Source: Clostridiales bacterium (GTDB lineage: Bacteria; Bacillota; Clostridia; Lachnospirales; Lachnospiraceae). Taken from it: a stretch of DNA of 32,280 nt. Made by a program: the position numbers and the translations under genes. A model generated the notes under the pieces. That model ran no database searches. It was not told where the DNA came from and saw nothing but the letters and a program-made list of their open reading frames with translations. This document shows positions 14,557 through 23,508 of this stretch, piece by piece. The stretch's first letter is position 1; each line of letters begins with the position of its first letter. Where the stretch lies: assembly GCA_021203005.1 (NCBI GenBank), contig JAJQCB010000176.1:1-32280 (forward strand), in the 5' to 3' direction.

Positions 14557-16917
14557 TCACTCCACACTCTTTAACGCCTCCACCGGGTCAATCACATTGA
14601 GCAGCCGGTTTGTAATCTGATTGACGATAACGGCAAACACAAAGGATGTCACCGCGCAGATTACATAAGTAGACGGGTGGACGCTGACCGCAAAATACAA
14701 TCCCGGAATTTTCAGCGCCCAGCAGAGGCACATGCTGATGCCATAGCCCGCCGGAAGTCCGAGAGCAATGCCGATGGAAGACAGAATCAGCGTCTCTTTA
14801 TTTACATACAAATGCACTTCCCGGTCAAAAAATCCCAGCACCTTGATGGTTGCCAGTTCTCTCTCCCGCTCGGATATATTGGTGGTAGACAGGGTAAAAA
14901 GCACGACAAAAGCCAGCGCCGCCGCCATCACCAAAATCACATAAACCACCAGATTGATCAATGTGAACGCCCGGGAAAACTCTTCTTTTAAGCTTTCCGT
15001 ACTGACCGTAGACAGCAGGCCGTCCTTCGCTCCAAGCTCGTCCGCATAGGCGGCAGCCCCCTCCTCCTTACAGGATTCTGTCAGACTCACCAGAACAGCG
15101 TTTGGCTCATATTCGTTGCCAAAGGATGCCTCATAGCAGCTCTCGCTGATGTAGATCATGTCGCCAAGGTAATTCTCCGCCACCAGCGCGACTGCAATCT
15201 CCGCCTCATTCAAAGACAGGTCCTGAATCGTAACGGTATCCCCGACAGAAAGTCCCAGCACATCCGCTGCGCTGTGGGTGACAAAAATGCCGTCGTCCGT
15301 TAGTTCCGTCTCATTGCCGTCCGTATCCGCCAGCTTCAGGAACGATGAGATATCTGCCTCATCGGGTATGACGTAAATCTGCACGGATTCCTCTTCCTCC
15401 TCCGCGTTGCGGATGGACACAGTCTCCACCTGAAGATTTACATAACTTTCAATATTTTCCTCATCCTCCATATAAGACAGCAGCTGGTCGTTATCCTCCG
15501 CCTGCACGACCGCCAGAATATCATAGCGGATAACGTTTTCATACTGCCGCGGCATCAGATCTGTCACTGTATTCTTGATGGCAAAACCGCAGACCAACAG
15601 GCCGGTACAGCCCATGATACCCACCACCGTCATAATCAGTCTCTTTTTATAACGGAACAGATTTCGCGCAGTCACTTTGTTCAGGAAAGACATCCGTTTC
15701 CAGACAGGGCGGATGCGCTCCAGAAAAATCCGCGTGCCTCCCCTCGGAACAAGCGGGCGCATCAGCGACGCTGGCATCTGCACCAGTTGTCCCCGCACCG
15801 CCGCCAGCACCGCCGCCAGGATACCTGCCAGAAACAGCAAAACACTGACAATTCCTGATCTCAGCTGGAACCGGAGAAGATATGTCGGTATCATATACAT
15901 AATCCTGAAAAAGGTAAATATAATTTTCGGGAGCACAATAAATCCGCACAGATCACCAACCAACCCACCCAGCAGGCAGGCACTTGAAGCATAAATTACA
16001 TATTTTCTGCGGATTTCCCTGTTTTTAAATCCAAGCGCTTTATAAGTACCGATGAGCCCCCGGTCTTCCTCCACCATGCGCGTGGTGACAGTCAGACTGA
16101 TCAGGATTGCGACGACGAAGAAAATCAGCGGCAGAAAAGTCGCCAGACCCTCAATAGCTGTCGCATCGCTGTCCACATTGGAATACCCGCTTAAGGAATC
16201 CCGGGACTGGATGTACCACCGGGTCATCTCAATCTCGTCAATCTCCTCCCTGGCTTCCTCCAGCTCCTCCATCGCCTCCTCAGTGCTCTCATCCAGTTCC
16301 TCCTGGCCATCCAGGAGCTCCTGCTCGGCCTCCGCCAGCGTCTGTTCATTCTCCTCAATCTCATCCCAGGCATCCGCAAACTGAGATTCGGCCTCTGCGG
16401 TCTGTTCTTCCAGTTCGGCTTTTCCCTCGTCCAGCTGTTCTTTGCTCTCCTGCCACTGGCTGAGACCGGAAGCGTACTGTTCCTTTCCGTCCTCCAGCGT
16501 GTCTTCTTCTTCTTCTGCAATCTGCGCTTCCGCCGCGGCAAACTGCTCCTCCGCTGTTTCACGCTGTGCCTGCAAATCGGCAAGTCCGCTTTCCAGGCTG
16601 ACAAGCCCGTCATCTATCTGCTCCAGTCCGGCATCTAACTGTGCAAGTCCCGTTTCCGCTTCCGCAAGACCCGTCTCCACTGCCGCGAGTCCGGTCTTGA
16701 CTTCAGATAATCCCGATGTCACTTCCGCGAACGATGCCTTCACAACTGCAAGCGCTGCCTTTGCGTCCGCAAGTGCTGTCTGTAATGCCTCGACATCTGC
16801 GTTGCCCGGCTCATCACTCCCACTGTCTGTCTCCGTGGCTCCTCCGTCAGACACTTGCTCCAATGCTTCCTGAATCTCCGCAATCTTTGCTTCCAGCGTT
16901 GCTTCCTGGTCTTCCAA
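14557..16917 (-). CDS. FtsX-like permease, C-terminal fragment
   Basis: The open part downstream of an in-frame TAG, 786 residues if read from the TTG at 16917, though no good ribosome site precedes it. It begins in a long coiled coil containing seven consecutive 7-residue units of GLxxxxx form (16713 down to 16567). It then has an FtsX membrane block (FLPLIFFVVAILISLTVTTR, EDRGLIGTYKALGFKNREI). A second extracellular domain of MacB-like type and a last FtsX block follow (ERERELATIKVLGFFDREV, near the C-terminus). The reading frame is the same as the upstream fragment, so together they form one broken gene of about 1,216 codons. The ATPase at 18257-18958 is the expected partner. Confidence 0.8.
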   Translation of the reverse strand: MEDQEATLEAKIAEIQEALEQVSDGGATETDSGSDEPGNADVEALQTALADAKAALAVVKASFAEVTSGLSEVKTGLAAVETGLAEAETGLAQLDAGLEQIDDGLVSLESGLADLQAQRETAEEQFAAAEAQIAEEEEDTLEDGKEQYASGLSQWQESKEQLDEGKAELEEQTAEAESQFADAWDEIEENEQTLAEAEQELLDGQEELDESTEEAMEELEEAREEIDEIEMTRWYIQSRDSLSGYSNVDSDATAIEGLATFLPLIFFVVAILISLTVTTRMVEEDRGLIGTYKALGFKNREIRRKYVIYASSACLLGGLVGDLCGFIVLPKIIFTFFRIMYMIPTYLLRFQLRSGIVSVLLFLAGILAAVLAAVRGQLVQMPASLMRPLVPRGGTRIFLERIRPVWKRMSFLNKVTARNLFRYKKRLIMTVVGIMGCTGLLVCGFAIKNTVTDLMPRQYENVIRYDILAVVQAEDNDQLLSYMEDEENIESYVNLQVETVSIRNAEEEEESVQIYVIPDEADISSFLKLADTDGNETELTDDGIFVTHSAADVLGLSVGDTVTIQDLSLNEAEIAVALVAENYLGDMIYISESCYEASFGNEYEPNAVLVSLTESCKEEGAAAYADELGAKDGLLSTVSTESLKEEFSRAFTLINLVVYVILVMAAALAFVVLFTLSTTNISERERELATIKVLGFFDREVHLYVNKETLILSSIGIALGLPAGYGISMCLCWALKIPGLYFAVSVHPSTYVICAVTSFVFAVIVNQITNRLLNVIDPVEALKSVE

Positions 16918-17109
16918 TTCCGATTTTGCCGCAGTCAGTTCTGCTTCCTGCGCTTCCAGTTCCGCCTTTGTTTCCTCCGCTTTCTCTTTCTGCGCGGTCA
17001 GCTCCGCCTCCTGCGCTATCAGCGACTCTTTCTGCGCTTCCGTCTGGGCAATAGCCTCCTCATACTGGGCAATCCCCGCGTCAACCTGTGCAAGGGTATC
17101 TGCTTTTGT

Positions 17110-17112
17110 CTA
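17110..17112 (-). other. In-frame TAG splitting the FtsX permease gene
   Basis: Reading the minus strand, the codons run GCG AAG GAG GAG CTG GAG TAG ACA AAA GCA GAT, and the same coiled-coil composition continues for 64 codons past the TAG before the next frame start. The simplest reading is a nonsense change, for example CAG to TAG, in a glutamine-rich coiled coil. A sequencing error or natural read-through would look the same. Confidence 0.8.
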
Positions 17113-18207
17113 CTCCAGCTCCTCCTTCGCCTCCGCAAGCTGTGTCGCGCCGTTCTCTAATTCCTGCGCCGAGGCATCCAGCTGTTCTTTTGCCGTCTCA
17201 AGGCTGTCATATCCGGACTCAATCTGTGCCAGAGCATCCTCGATCTGGCTGTAGGCGCTCTCTTCCTGCTCCTCCAGCTCAGCCTTTCCCTCGTTCAGCT
17301 GATCCAGGCCGTTCTGATACTCCTCCCAGCCATCGTCAATCTCCTGCTGGGCGTCCGCAATCTCAGCCAGCACCTCCTCCAGCGCGTCATTGTATTCTGC
17401 CAGCGCCTCACCGTAAACCGTATCATATCGGTTCTGCTGCTGTTTTTCTTTCAGAGTCGAACTGATTTTATTTTTTACATCATTAACCAGCTGATTATAC
17501 TCATCCGAATAGTACATCAGTTCATCCGCACCGGCAATGGAGAGATAAACGGTTGTGTAAATATCCGTATCCGCCGCGGCGGGCAGGACAAAAAAGGTAT
17601 ATTCATCCGAAGTCGACGCGCGGAAAGACACGCTGCCCTCCCGGTTATTCACGTCAAAGGGATCCAGCACTTTTGCTGTGATCGTATACTCCACATCCGC
17701 AAAAACAGCGTCCTCATCCTCCTCCAGGTCTGTCTCCGCAAAAGTCAGCGTATCCCCGATCTGCTTCCCGGTATCGTTAAGATAACTCTCCGTCACCGCA
17801 ATCTCATCGTACTCCTGCGGCAGCGTCCCCTCCAGAACCGTCGGAAGATTAATTTCGTCCCCCAGCGTATAGATCGTGACGCTCTCATGGACTCCGTCAA
17901 CATCCACATACACCGTCTTGGAATAGCCTCCCTCTACCGCCGAGACCTCATCCAGCGAAGCCAGCGCCTCAATATCATCATCGTCCAGACCCAGAGTAGA
18001 AGACACCTCGATATCAAAAAGATACTGCTCATCATAAAAGGCATCCGCCGACACGCGAAGGTCATTGCAGGCGGCAGTCAGCCCCGTCATCATCGCTACG
18101 CCGAGAGCCGTGATCAGCATGATGGAGAAAAACCTCTTTTTTTCCTTTTTAATTGTACGAAAAATATCCTTTATCAGAGCATTACGTCCCATAATTTTTT
18201 CATCCAT
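17110..18207 (-). CDS. FtsX-like permease, N-terminal fragment
   Basis: A 365-residue fragment (from ATG 18207; ATG 18192 giving MGRNALIKDIF is equally likely, and a TTG at 18267 is less so). It starts with a basic segment (IKDIFRTIKKEKKRFFSIML) and one membrane helix with LITALGVAMMTGL, as in FtsX-type permeases. An extracellular domain (LFDIEVSSTLGLDDDDIEAL to about 280) and the start of a long coiled coil follow, ending at the TAG. By itself it lacks all FtsX membrane blocks, so it should be inactive. The gene starts close behind the ATPase stop at 18257, consistent with a two-gene operon. Intact relatives act with a LolD/MacB-type ATPase in export, lipoprotein handling or envelope stress. 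Confidence 0.8.
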   Translation of the reverse strand: MDEKIMGRNALIKDIFRTIKKEKKRFFSIMLITALGVAMMTGLTAACNDLRVSADAFYDEQYLFDIEVSSTLGLDDDDIEALASLDEVSAVEGGYSKTVYVDVDGVHESVTIYTLGDEINLPTVLEGTLPQEYDEIAVTESYLNDTGKQIGDTLTFAETDLEEDEDAVFADVEYTITAKVLDPFDVNNREGSVSFRASTSDEYTFFVLPAAADTDIYTTVYLSIAGADELMYYSDEYNQLVNDVKNKISSTLKEKQQQNRYDTVYGEALAEYNDALEEVLAEIADAQQEIDDGWEEYQNGLDQLNEGKAELEEQEESAYSQIEDALAQIESGYDSLETAKEQLDASAQELENGATQLAEAKEELE

Positions 18208-18256
18208 TCTGCACACGATCAGGCATGCAAATGCCAGCGCATTACCTTGCTGCTCG

Positions 18257-18958
18257 CTACCATTCAATCTCTTCCACGGAAACCGGATCCGGATTTACTG
18301 TCATCTCCACCACTTTCCCGCTCCGGAAGCGGATCAGCCGGTCCGCCATAGGCGCCAGCGCCGAATTGTGTGTGATCAGAATCAATGTCACGCCCTCTTT
18401 TCTGCAGGTATCCTGGAGCAGTTTTAAAATCTGCCGTCCCGTACTGTAATCCAGCGCACCCGTTGGCTCATCGCAGAGCAGAAGCTTGGGATTCTTCGCC
18501 AGTGCGCGGGCGATTGACACGCGCTGCTGTTCTCCGCCGGAAAGCTGCGCCGGAAAGTTATCTTTCCGCTCCGCCAGACCAACTTTATCCAGAGTTTCCG
18601 CCGCGTCAAGAGAGTTGCTGCAAATCTGTGCAGCCAGTTCCACATTCTCCAGCGCTGTCAGATTAGGCACAAGATTATAAAACTGAAATACAAACCCGAT
18701 ATCGGTACGGCGATATCCGACCAACTGCTTTTTATTATATGCTGTGATATCATTGCCGTCCACAATCAGGCGTCCGGAAGTAGCCACATCCATCCCGCCG
18801 AGGATATTGAGCGCCGTCGTTTTCCCTGCGCCGGACGCGCCCAGAATGATGGCAAACTCTCCTTTTTCCACGACAAACGAAGCCTCGTTCACCGCCAATA
18901 TGGGGTGGTCGCCAACCTCGTATCTTTTCGTAATATGATCAAATTCTATGTATGACAT
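18257..18958 (-). CDS. ABC transporter ATP-binding protein (MacB/LolD type)
   Basis: A 233-residue ATPase of normal length. Walker A is GASGAGKTT (40-48), Q-loop Q92 is in [10 protein letters not shown], the signature is LSGGEQQR (139-146), Walker B is [12 protein letters not shown] (159-170), and the switch histidine is H197 (ITHN). Those features and the [13 protein letters not shown] segment place it with ATPases that drive FtsX-like permeases mechanically rather than by classical transport. I chose the ATG at 18958 behind GGGAGGATTTCCC; longer frames upstream lack such a site. Its partner permease is the broken gene just downstream, so the complex may not form. Confidence 0.93.
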   Translation of the reverse strand: MSYIEFDHITKRYEVGDHPILAVNEASFVVEKGEFAIILGASGAGKTTALNILGGMDVATSGRLIVDGNDITAYNKKQLVGYRRTDIGFVFQFYNLVPNLTALENVELAAQICSNSLDAAETLDKVGLAERKDNFPAQLSGGEQQRVSIARALAKNPKLLLCDEPTGALDYSTGRQILKLLQDTCRKEGVTLILITHNSALAPMADRLIRFRSGKVVEMTVNPDPVSVEEIEW

Positions 18959-19013
18959 GGGAAATCCTCCCGGAAAGATATTGGAAGCAACATAACTATT
19001 CAGTACAGGATTT

Positions 19014-19033
19014 CGCACTTGCTGCGAAGTGCG
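19014..19033. repeat. Inverted repeat in the ATPase leader
   Basis: CGCACTT (19014-19020) and AAGTGCG (19027-19033) form a 7-bp perfect inverted repeat around GCTGCG. TTCGCA and TGCGAA overlap it as a second inverted repeat. It lies between the minus-strand promoter at 19089-19117 and the ATPase start, so it could be an operator or leader hairpin. Confidence 0.5.
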
Positions 19034-19088
19034 TCCGATGACATAAATCAGGCAGGGAATAGTCCCATCGCCCGCGCTCCCACTTTCT

Positions 19089-19117
19089 AATATAATGTAA
19101 AAATCGAAAAAAGTCAT
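19089..19117 (-). promoter_or_regulatory. Probable sigma-A promoter of the ABC operon
   Basis: On the minus strand ATGACT (19112-19117) and TATATT (19089-19094) are separated by exactly 17 nt. It would give a leader of about 125 nt before the ATPase gene. The -35 match is only moderate. Confidence 0.45.
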
Positions 19118-19165
19118 TATCTGCAAACGAAATTCACAGATATTTTAGAAAGTATACTTTTTTCA

Positions 19166-19193
19166 TTGACATCCCGGCAAAAAAGAATATAAT
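19166..19193 (+). promoter_or_regulatory. Consensus sigma-A promoter of the methyltransferase operon
   Basis: TTGACA (19166-19171) and TATAAT (19188-19193) both match the consensus perfectly, with a 16-nt spacer. Transcription should start near 19200, leaving a leader of about 150 nt before the gene at 19350. Confidence 0.85.
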
Positions 19194-19199
19194 AACGAA

Positions 19200-19349
19200 T
19201 AACGTTTACATATGTTTTTACAGGTGTCTTGTCACCTAAGGTCAACGAAAACGCAACAGTGAAGAAATGTACCCATAGAGCAGACCAACGCTTTTTCCGG
19301 TCTGGCTCTGAACAATCATCTGATTTTTACCTGAGGAGCTATCTGCATT
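19200..19349 (+). promoter_or_regulatory. Structured 5' leader of the methyltransferase operon
   Basis: The leader holds at least two hairpins: AGGTG-TCTTGT-CACCT near 19220, and a longer one near 19278-19310 pairing GAGC-AGACC with GGTCTGGCTC with one bulged base. There is no T-run after the second stem and I do not recognise a known riboswitch core. A regulatory leader is possible but unproven. Confidence 0.35.
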
Positions 19350-20792
19350 ATGAATGGAAGAATCAAATACAGCGTCATGTCTCCGGACGAGCTGGCGCTT
19401 TTCAAAAACCGAATGGAACGCCTTTTAAGCGAACGCGGCATCATCATGGATCATCCGCTGATGAATGAGGAACTGGCCGCAGCCGGATGCGAGGTGAACG
19501 GCAACACCATTCGTTTCCCAAAGGAAGTCATTGACCGGGCGCTGGCCGCTGTCCCGAAAACATTTACACTCTACGCCCCGGATGAGAAATACGACATGGT
19601 TTTTCCTCATCCGCAGGGAAGTTTTTACACACGGACGTGCACCGGCGCGCCCAATTACCTGCCGGTCAACGGGGAAAAACATTATATCACTCTGGAAGAT
19701 ACCGCCGAATGGTTCCATCTGGTTAACGGGATGGATCAGATCGATTACGTGGCGCTGCCCTCCACCTGCGACCCCGGCGTTCCCGGCAAAGCGATCGACA
19801 TTTTTACTCTGGAGCAGGCGCTGCGGATTTCAAAGAAACACATCTGGATTCAGCCCTATGAGGCAGAAAACACCCACTACCTGATTGAGATGTGCGCGGC
19901 AGCCGTCGGCGGCATGGACAGGCTCCGTGAGAGGCCAATCTGCAGTTTTATCTCCTGCAGCGTTCCGGTACTGAAGTTCAAATATATGGACGCGGAGATT
20001 TTATATGAATGTGCGAAAGCCGGTATCCCGGTGCAGCCCTGCGCGCTTCCGACCGCAGGGGCAAATACACCGGTAACAGCACAGGGAACCGCGCTGGCCG
20101 CATGCGCGGATGTGCTCGCGCAGATCGTTATGCTGGAGTTGCTGTGCCCCGGGCTTCCGGTCATCGCCACGCCGCTCCTGTTCTCCATGGATATGCAGAC
20201 CACTTACACGCTCCAGTCCAACACGGAGATCACTTTCGGCCGCCTCATTTGCATGCAGGCGTTTGAGGAAGGATACGGCATCCCCTGCCACTCTTACGGC
20301 ACCGGGACGGACAGCATGACGCTGGACGGACAAAATATAATCGAGCGCACATCCCTCATCCACATGATGGCTATGTCGGATGCCAGCGTCCTCGGCGGCG
20401 CCGGACAGATGGAGACCGCAAAAACCATCAACCCGCTGGCACTGATCATTGACAATGAGATTTTCGGTATTGCCAGACGGCTCCGGGCAGGTCTCGCCGT
20501 CGATGATGAGACGATAGACTTCGAGGAACTTTTAGAGGGCGACGACGGGGACGGTTACCTCATGAGCGACCACACGCTGGATCACTTTCACGACGCCCAC
20601 CGTCCGGAACTTTTTTACAAGGGATTTTTACACGGGAAAAATGACGAGGAAAAGACTATCCTGGATCGTGCGCGGGAAAAATACGATGCGCTTATGAAAG
20701 AGGAAACTCCTCATATGCTGGATGCTGATACGGAAAATATGCTCCATGACATCGTCTTGAAAGCTGCAGAGGAGCTGTCACAAACAACATAA
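19350..20792 (+). CDS. MttB-family methylamine/betaine:corrinoid methyltransferase
   Basis: A 480-residue member of the trimethylamine methyltransferase (MttB) superfamily, recognisable from GRIKYSVMSPDELALFKNRM, the TRTCTGAPNYLPVNG region and the glycine-rich TIM-barrel strands (LPTAGANTPVTAQGTALAAC). No in-frame TAG is present, so it lacks pyrrolysine. Characterised non-pyrrolysine members move a methyl group from glycine betaine, proline betaine, carnitine or similar quaternary amines to a corrinoid protein. The corrinoid protein and the MtqA-type second methyltransferase are not in this window. The ATG at 19350 follows GAGGAGCTATCTGCATT. A putative transporter is in the same operon. The substrate cannot be decided from sequence alone. 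Confidence 0.9.
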   Translation: MNGRIKYSVMSPDELALFKNRMERLLSERGIIMDHPLMNEELAAAGCEVNGNTIRFPKEVIDRALAAVPKTFTLYAPDEKYDMVFPHPQGSFYTRTCTGAPNYLPVNGEKHYITLEDTAEWFHLVNGMDQIDYVALPSTCDPGVPGKAIDIFTLEQALRISKKHIWIQPYEAENTHYLIEMCAAAVGGMDRLRERPICSFISCSVPVLKFKYMDAEILYECAKAGIPVQPCALPTAGANTPVTAQGTALAACADVLAQIVMLELLCPGLPVIATPLLFSMDMQTTYTLQSNTEITFGRLICMQAFEEGYGIPCHSYGTGTDSMTLDGQNIIERTSLIHMMAMSDASVLGGAGQMETAKTINPLALIIDNEIFGIARRLRAGLAVDDETIDFEELLEGDDGDGYLMSDHTLDHFHDAHRPELFYKGFLHGKNDEEKTILDRAREKYDALMKEETPHMLDADTENMLHDIVLKAAEELSQTT

Positions 20793-20916
20793 AACGCAAA
20801 TAGAAAATATGGGCCGTCTCTTGAAAACAACATCCTGCAGAACAGGAACACTGTTTTTCAGGAGAAATATCTGAACTATATCAGATTGCTGAAAAACGGG
20901 GGGGAGGAATAGCCTC

Positions 20917-21204
20917 ATGAAAATCACAAAAACAGAAAAAATCTGGCTTGCCGTTGTCATCATTTTTTATATCTGTTACAACCTGCCCTTTGTCCCGCCC
21001 TATGGCCTTGCTAAGGCGACTTTGATCCATGCGCTGATCACACTGGTTCCGCTCTGGATCGCCATTTATGTCGGGCTGGTGAAGGTCTGCAGAATCTACC
21101 GGATCCGCGACCCAAAGACCCCCGGTGATCAGGAAACATCTGCTCCGGAATCCGCAGACAGTAACTGCTGCTCTGGTATGAAATCCGATGCAGCAGGCAA
21201 ATAG
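20917..21204 (+). CDS. Small two-helix membrane protein of the symporter operon
   Basis: A 95-residue protein with two hydrophobic segments (about 9-25 and 37-58, VPLWIAIYVGLVKV) and a polar, cysteine-containing tail. The ATG follows GGGGGGAGGAATAGCCTC, a strong ribosome site. It lies directly before the sodium:solute symporter gene, and its TAG overlaps the ribosome site of that gene, so they are coupled. Some sodium:solute symporters, such as the pantothenate type, have a small two-helix partner (DUF997); this may be an analogous subunit. I do not recognise its family directly. Confidence 0.7.
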   Translation: MKITKTEKIWLAVVIIFYICYNLPFVPPYGLAKATLIHALITLVPLWIAIYVGLVKVCRIYRIRDPKTPGDQETSAPESADSNCCSGMKSDAAGK

Positions 21205-21216
21205 GAGGACACCGCC

Positions 21217-22764
21217 ATGTTAACCAGTTCCGCCATATGGCTCGCATTTATACTCTATCTTGCTTTTTTGCTGATTGTCGCCCTAGTGGAAAACATCCGT
21301 TCCAAACAGAAAAGCGCCCGCGGCTTTGCCACAGCGGGAGGCAGCATCAAGTGGCCGTTCCTGGTCATGACCTACCTGGCCTCCCTCATGAGCACCTGGG
21401 TCTTTTTTGCAGGCCCCGGAGCCTATTACCGGGGCGGCATCGGTTACTGGGCGTCCGAGCTGAGCTACATCTGCCTCTTTCCCATTATCGTCCACTTTGT
21501 CATGAACAAAGTCTGGATCACTAACAGTTCCCGGCATTATACGACGCCCGCGGACTTTTACTACGATCGCTTTAAAAGTCCTCTCCTGCGCGTGATTCTG
21601 GCGCTGATTTTCCTGAGCGCATCCTTTCCGTACATTGCCAGCGTGCTGATCGCCATCTCCAAAGCGGCGGAAATCGCTACCGGAGGCGCGATCGCTTACC
21701 AGCAGGTAGTGATCGTAGTGGGCGTCGTCATCATCGCCTACGTCATGATCGGCGGCTTAAAATCCATCGCCCTGACCGACACAATCCAGGGACTTGCCTA
21801 CATTTCCATTCTCTGGATCATCGTCATCGCCTGCCTGTACTGTGCGTTTGGCGGATCCCTGCCCGCAGCATTCCGCACCATCTGGGAAAATACAAACGAA
21901 TGGTTTTCCTACCCCGGTCCGGACGGATGGGTGCCCTACAGCGCGCGCTTCGGCTATCCGTTCAGCTGTGCAATCGGATGGACTGTCATGCTGCCCCACG
22001 TATTTATCCGCTCCGGCTACTCCGGCTCCGATCTGCACACACAGCGAAAACTGATGTTTCTGACCCCGATCCTCCAGGCCTTTGTCTGGACCGGCACGAT
22101 GCTCATCGGCATGGTCAGCATCGCCCTGCTGCCGGGGCTTTCCACCGATGAGACGGAGTATATCATCCCATATCTGATACAGAATATTATCAACCAGATT
22201 CATCCGAATCTGGCCGTAATACTGATGATATTCTTTTTCGTCGGCGCGATCGCCGTGGGTATTTCCACCGCAGACTCCTTCCTTCTGGTTACCGGATCCA
22301 TCATCTCAGAAGATCTGCTGCACCACACCCTCGGCATCAAAATGGACGAGAAAAGACAGCTTCTCTCCGTCCGCCTGGTCATCCTGGCAGTCGGCATTGT
22401 CAGCATCATCTTCGCCATCAATCCGCCGGATCTGATCTACACACTGATCATGTTCGCCATCGCCATTGTCATGCCCCTCTTTCCCATCCTGGTGCTGGGC
22501 ATCTACTGGAAGCGCGCCACAAAACAGGCAGCGGTGGTCTCCGCCATTGTCGGAACAGTTCTGGTGCTTATGACATACTTCGTCTGGGATCTGGGTGGAT
22601 CCTGGTACGGCGCTTTCGGCTTTGCGGGGTCGTTTGTCTGCATGATTGTGGTAAGTCTTGTCACAAAGCAGGATCCGGAAGATTCCCTGGAATTCTATGA
22701 AGCGTTGGAGGGCGGCGAAGAGAAGTTCTACGACAAATCCCCGGCAGAAACGCCAGAGACCTGA
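21217..22764 (+). CDS. Sodium:solute symporter (SSS family)
   Basis: A 515-residue membrane protein with about thirteen hydrophobic segments. SSS features include RGFATAGGSIKWPFLVMTYL near the start, GGLKSIALTDTIQG in the middle, and TADSFLLVTGSIISEDL (about 350), where the serine and threonine contribute to the sodium site. It should import a small organic solute with sodium. Its place behind an MttB-family methyltransferase suggests a betaine or other quaternary amine. AGGAGGACACCGCC precedes the ATG at 21217. A terminator follows directly at 22767. Confidence 0.92.
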   Translation: MLTSSAIWLAFILYLAFLLIVALVENIRSKQKSARGFATAGGSIKWPFLVMTYLASLMSTWVFFAGPGAYYRGGIGYWASELSYICLFPIIVHFVMNKVWITNSSRHYTTPADFYYDRFKSPLLRVILALIFLSASFPYIASVLIAISKAAEIATGGAIAYQQVVIVVGVVIIAYVMIGGLKSIALTDTIQGLAYISILWIIVIACLYCAFGGSLPAAFRTIWENTNEWFSYPGPDGWVPYSARFGYPFSCAIGWTVMLPHVFIRSGYSGSDLHTQRKLMFLTPILQAFVWTGTMLIGMVSIALLPGLSTDETEYIIPYLIQNIINQIHPNLAVILMIFFFVGAIAVGISTADSFLLVTGSIISEDLLHHTLGIKMDEKRQLLSVRLVILAVGIVSIIFAINPPDLIYTLIMFAIAIVMPLFPILVLGIYWKRATKQAAVVSAIVGTVLVLMTYFVWDLGGSWYGAFGFAGSFVCMIVVSLVTKQDPEDSLEFYEALEGGEEKFYDKSPAETPET

Positions 22765-22766
22765 TG

Positions 22767-22794
22767 AAAGGCACCCCATTTCAAGGTGCCTTTT
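22767..22794 (+). terminator. Rho-independent terminator of the methyltransferase operon
   Basis: AAAGGCACC (22767-22775) and GGTGCCTTT (22785-22793) form a 9-bp stem with a 9-nt loop followed by a T-run. The A-run on the left makes it usable in both directions. The stop of the convergent gene (22781-22783) lies within its loop. Confidence 0.85.
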
Positions 22795-23341
22795 CATTAT
22801 TATCTGATAAACTTACAGTCACACGTTTTTCTGTCGTCACAACCATATAAAACCCCTCACGAAAAGGGATCTCCTGCTGACAAACCTCCAGATCTCCATC
22901 TACCACGGAAAAATAATCCAGTCCGTCCCGCAGCCCGGCTCCCGTATATTTTACATAACTCTCCTTATATGCCCAAAGCCGGGAAAACTCATCAAAACCA
23001 TGCTCCTCCAGCCAGGCAATCTCCGCAGGATGAAAAAAGCGCCGCGCCACTTTCTCCTCCCGGGCAGTCCTTACTTCCTGCAGGTCAAGCCCGACTTCCG
23101 CATCACATACCGCACAGGCCCAGTATCCTCCGCTGTGAGAAATCGAAAAGTGCACATCCAGAAGTTCCTCAATATATGGCTTATCATGCTCCTCTTTCCG
23201 GCAAACAGTGCAGTCCCTAATCTCCCTGCCGAGATACCGGCCGACAGCCCGCCGCAGCAGCTCATGACTGGGAATCTCCTTCTCCCCGTCCCATGGATAA
23301 ACATAGATGCACACCACACTTTTTTTCTTTCCCAAATCCAT
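22781..23341 (-). CDS. 4'-phosphopantetheinyl transferase (Sfp type)
   Basis: A 186-residue enzyme from the ATG at 23341 (behind GAGGGTTGGAAGT). It transfers phosphopantetheine from coenzyme A to carrier-protein serines. FSISHSGGYWACAV (65-78), VGLDLQEVR (83-91) and RLWAYKESYVKYTGAGL (121-137) are the family signatures. D86 and E127 fit the metal-binding acids; the third, usually glutamate in DxE, is glutamine here (Q88). No carrier-protein synthase is nearby, so it serves proteins elsewhere. An upstream in-frame ATG at 23434 would add 31 residues unlike the family. Confidence 0.88.
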   Translation of the reverse strand: MDLGKKKSVVCIYVYPWDGEKEIPSHELLRRAVGRYLGREIRDCTVCRKEEHDKPYIEELLDVHFSISHSGGYWACAVCDAEVGLDLQEVRTAREEKVARRFFHPAEIAWLEEHGFDEFSRLWAYKESYVKYTGAGLRDGLDYFSVVDGDLEVCQQEIPFREGFYMVVTTEKRVTVSLSDNNEKAP

Positions 23342-23508
23342 ACTTCCAACCCTCTTAGCAGCTAAACGGACATGACTGCTGACGCAGGCAACACCATGTA
23401 TGAAAGTCGATTGTTTCGTGCTTTCCGCGCGCACAAATGCCTTTTCCGAACAATACTCTATTCTTGTAATTATAATACGTCAAGACAGGATGAGCCAGAT
23501 GGCAGGGA

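Noticed and set aside
16224-16613. Arg/Trp-rich minus-strand frame
   Set aside because: It is an out-of-frame shadow of the glutamate-rich coiled coil of the FtsX-like gene.
17110-17112. TAG as a pyrrolysine codon
   Set aside because: An MttB homologue is nearby but itself has no TAG, and no pylT or pylS genes are in the window; a nonsense change is simpler.
19200-19349. Known riboswitch in the methyltransferase leader
   Set aside because: I could not match the glycine, SAM, THF or cobalamin consensus by eye, so only a structured leader is claimed.
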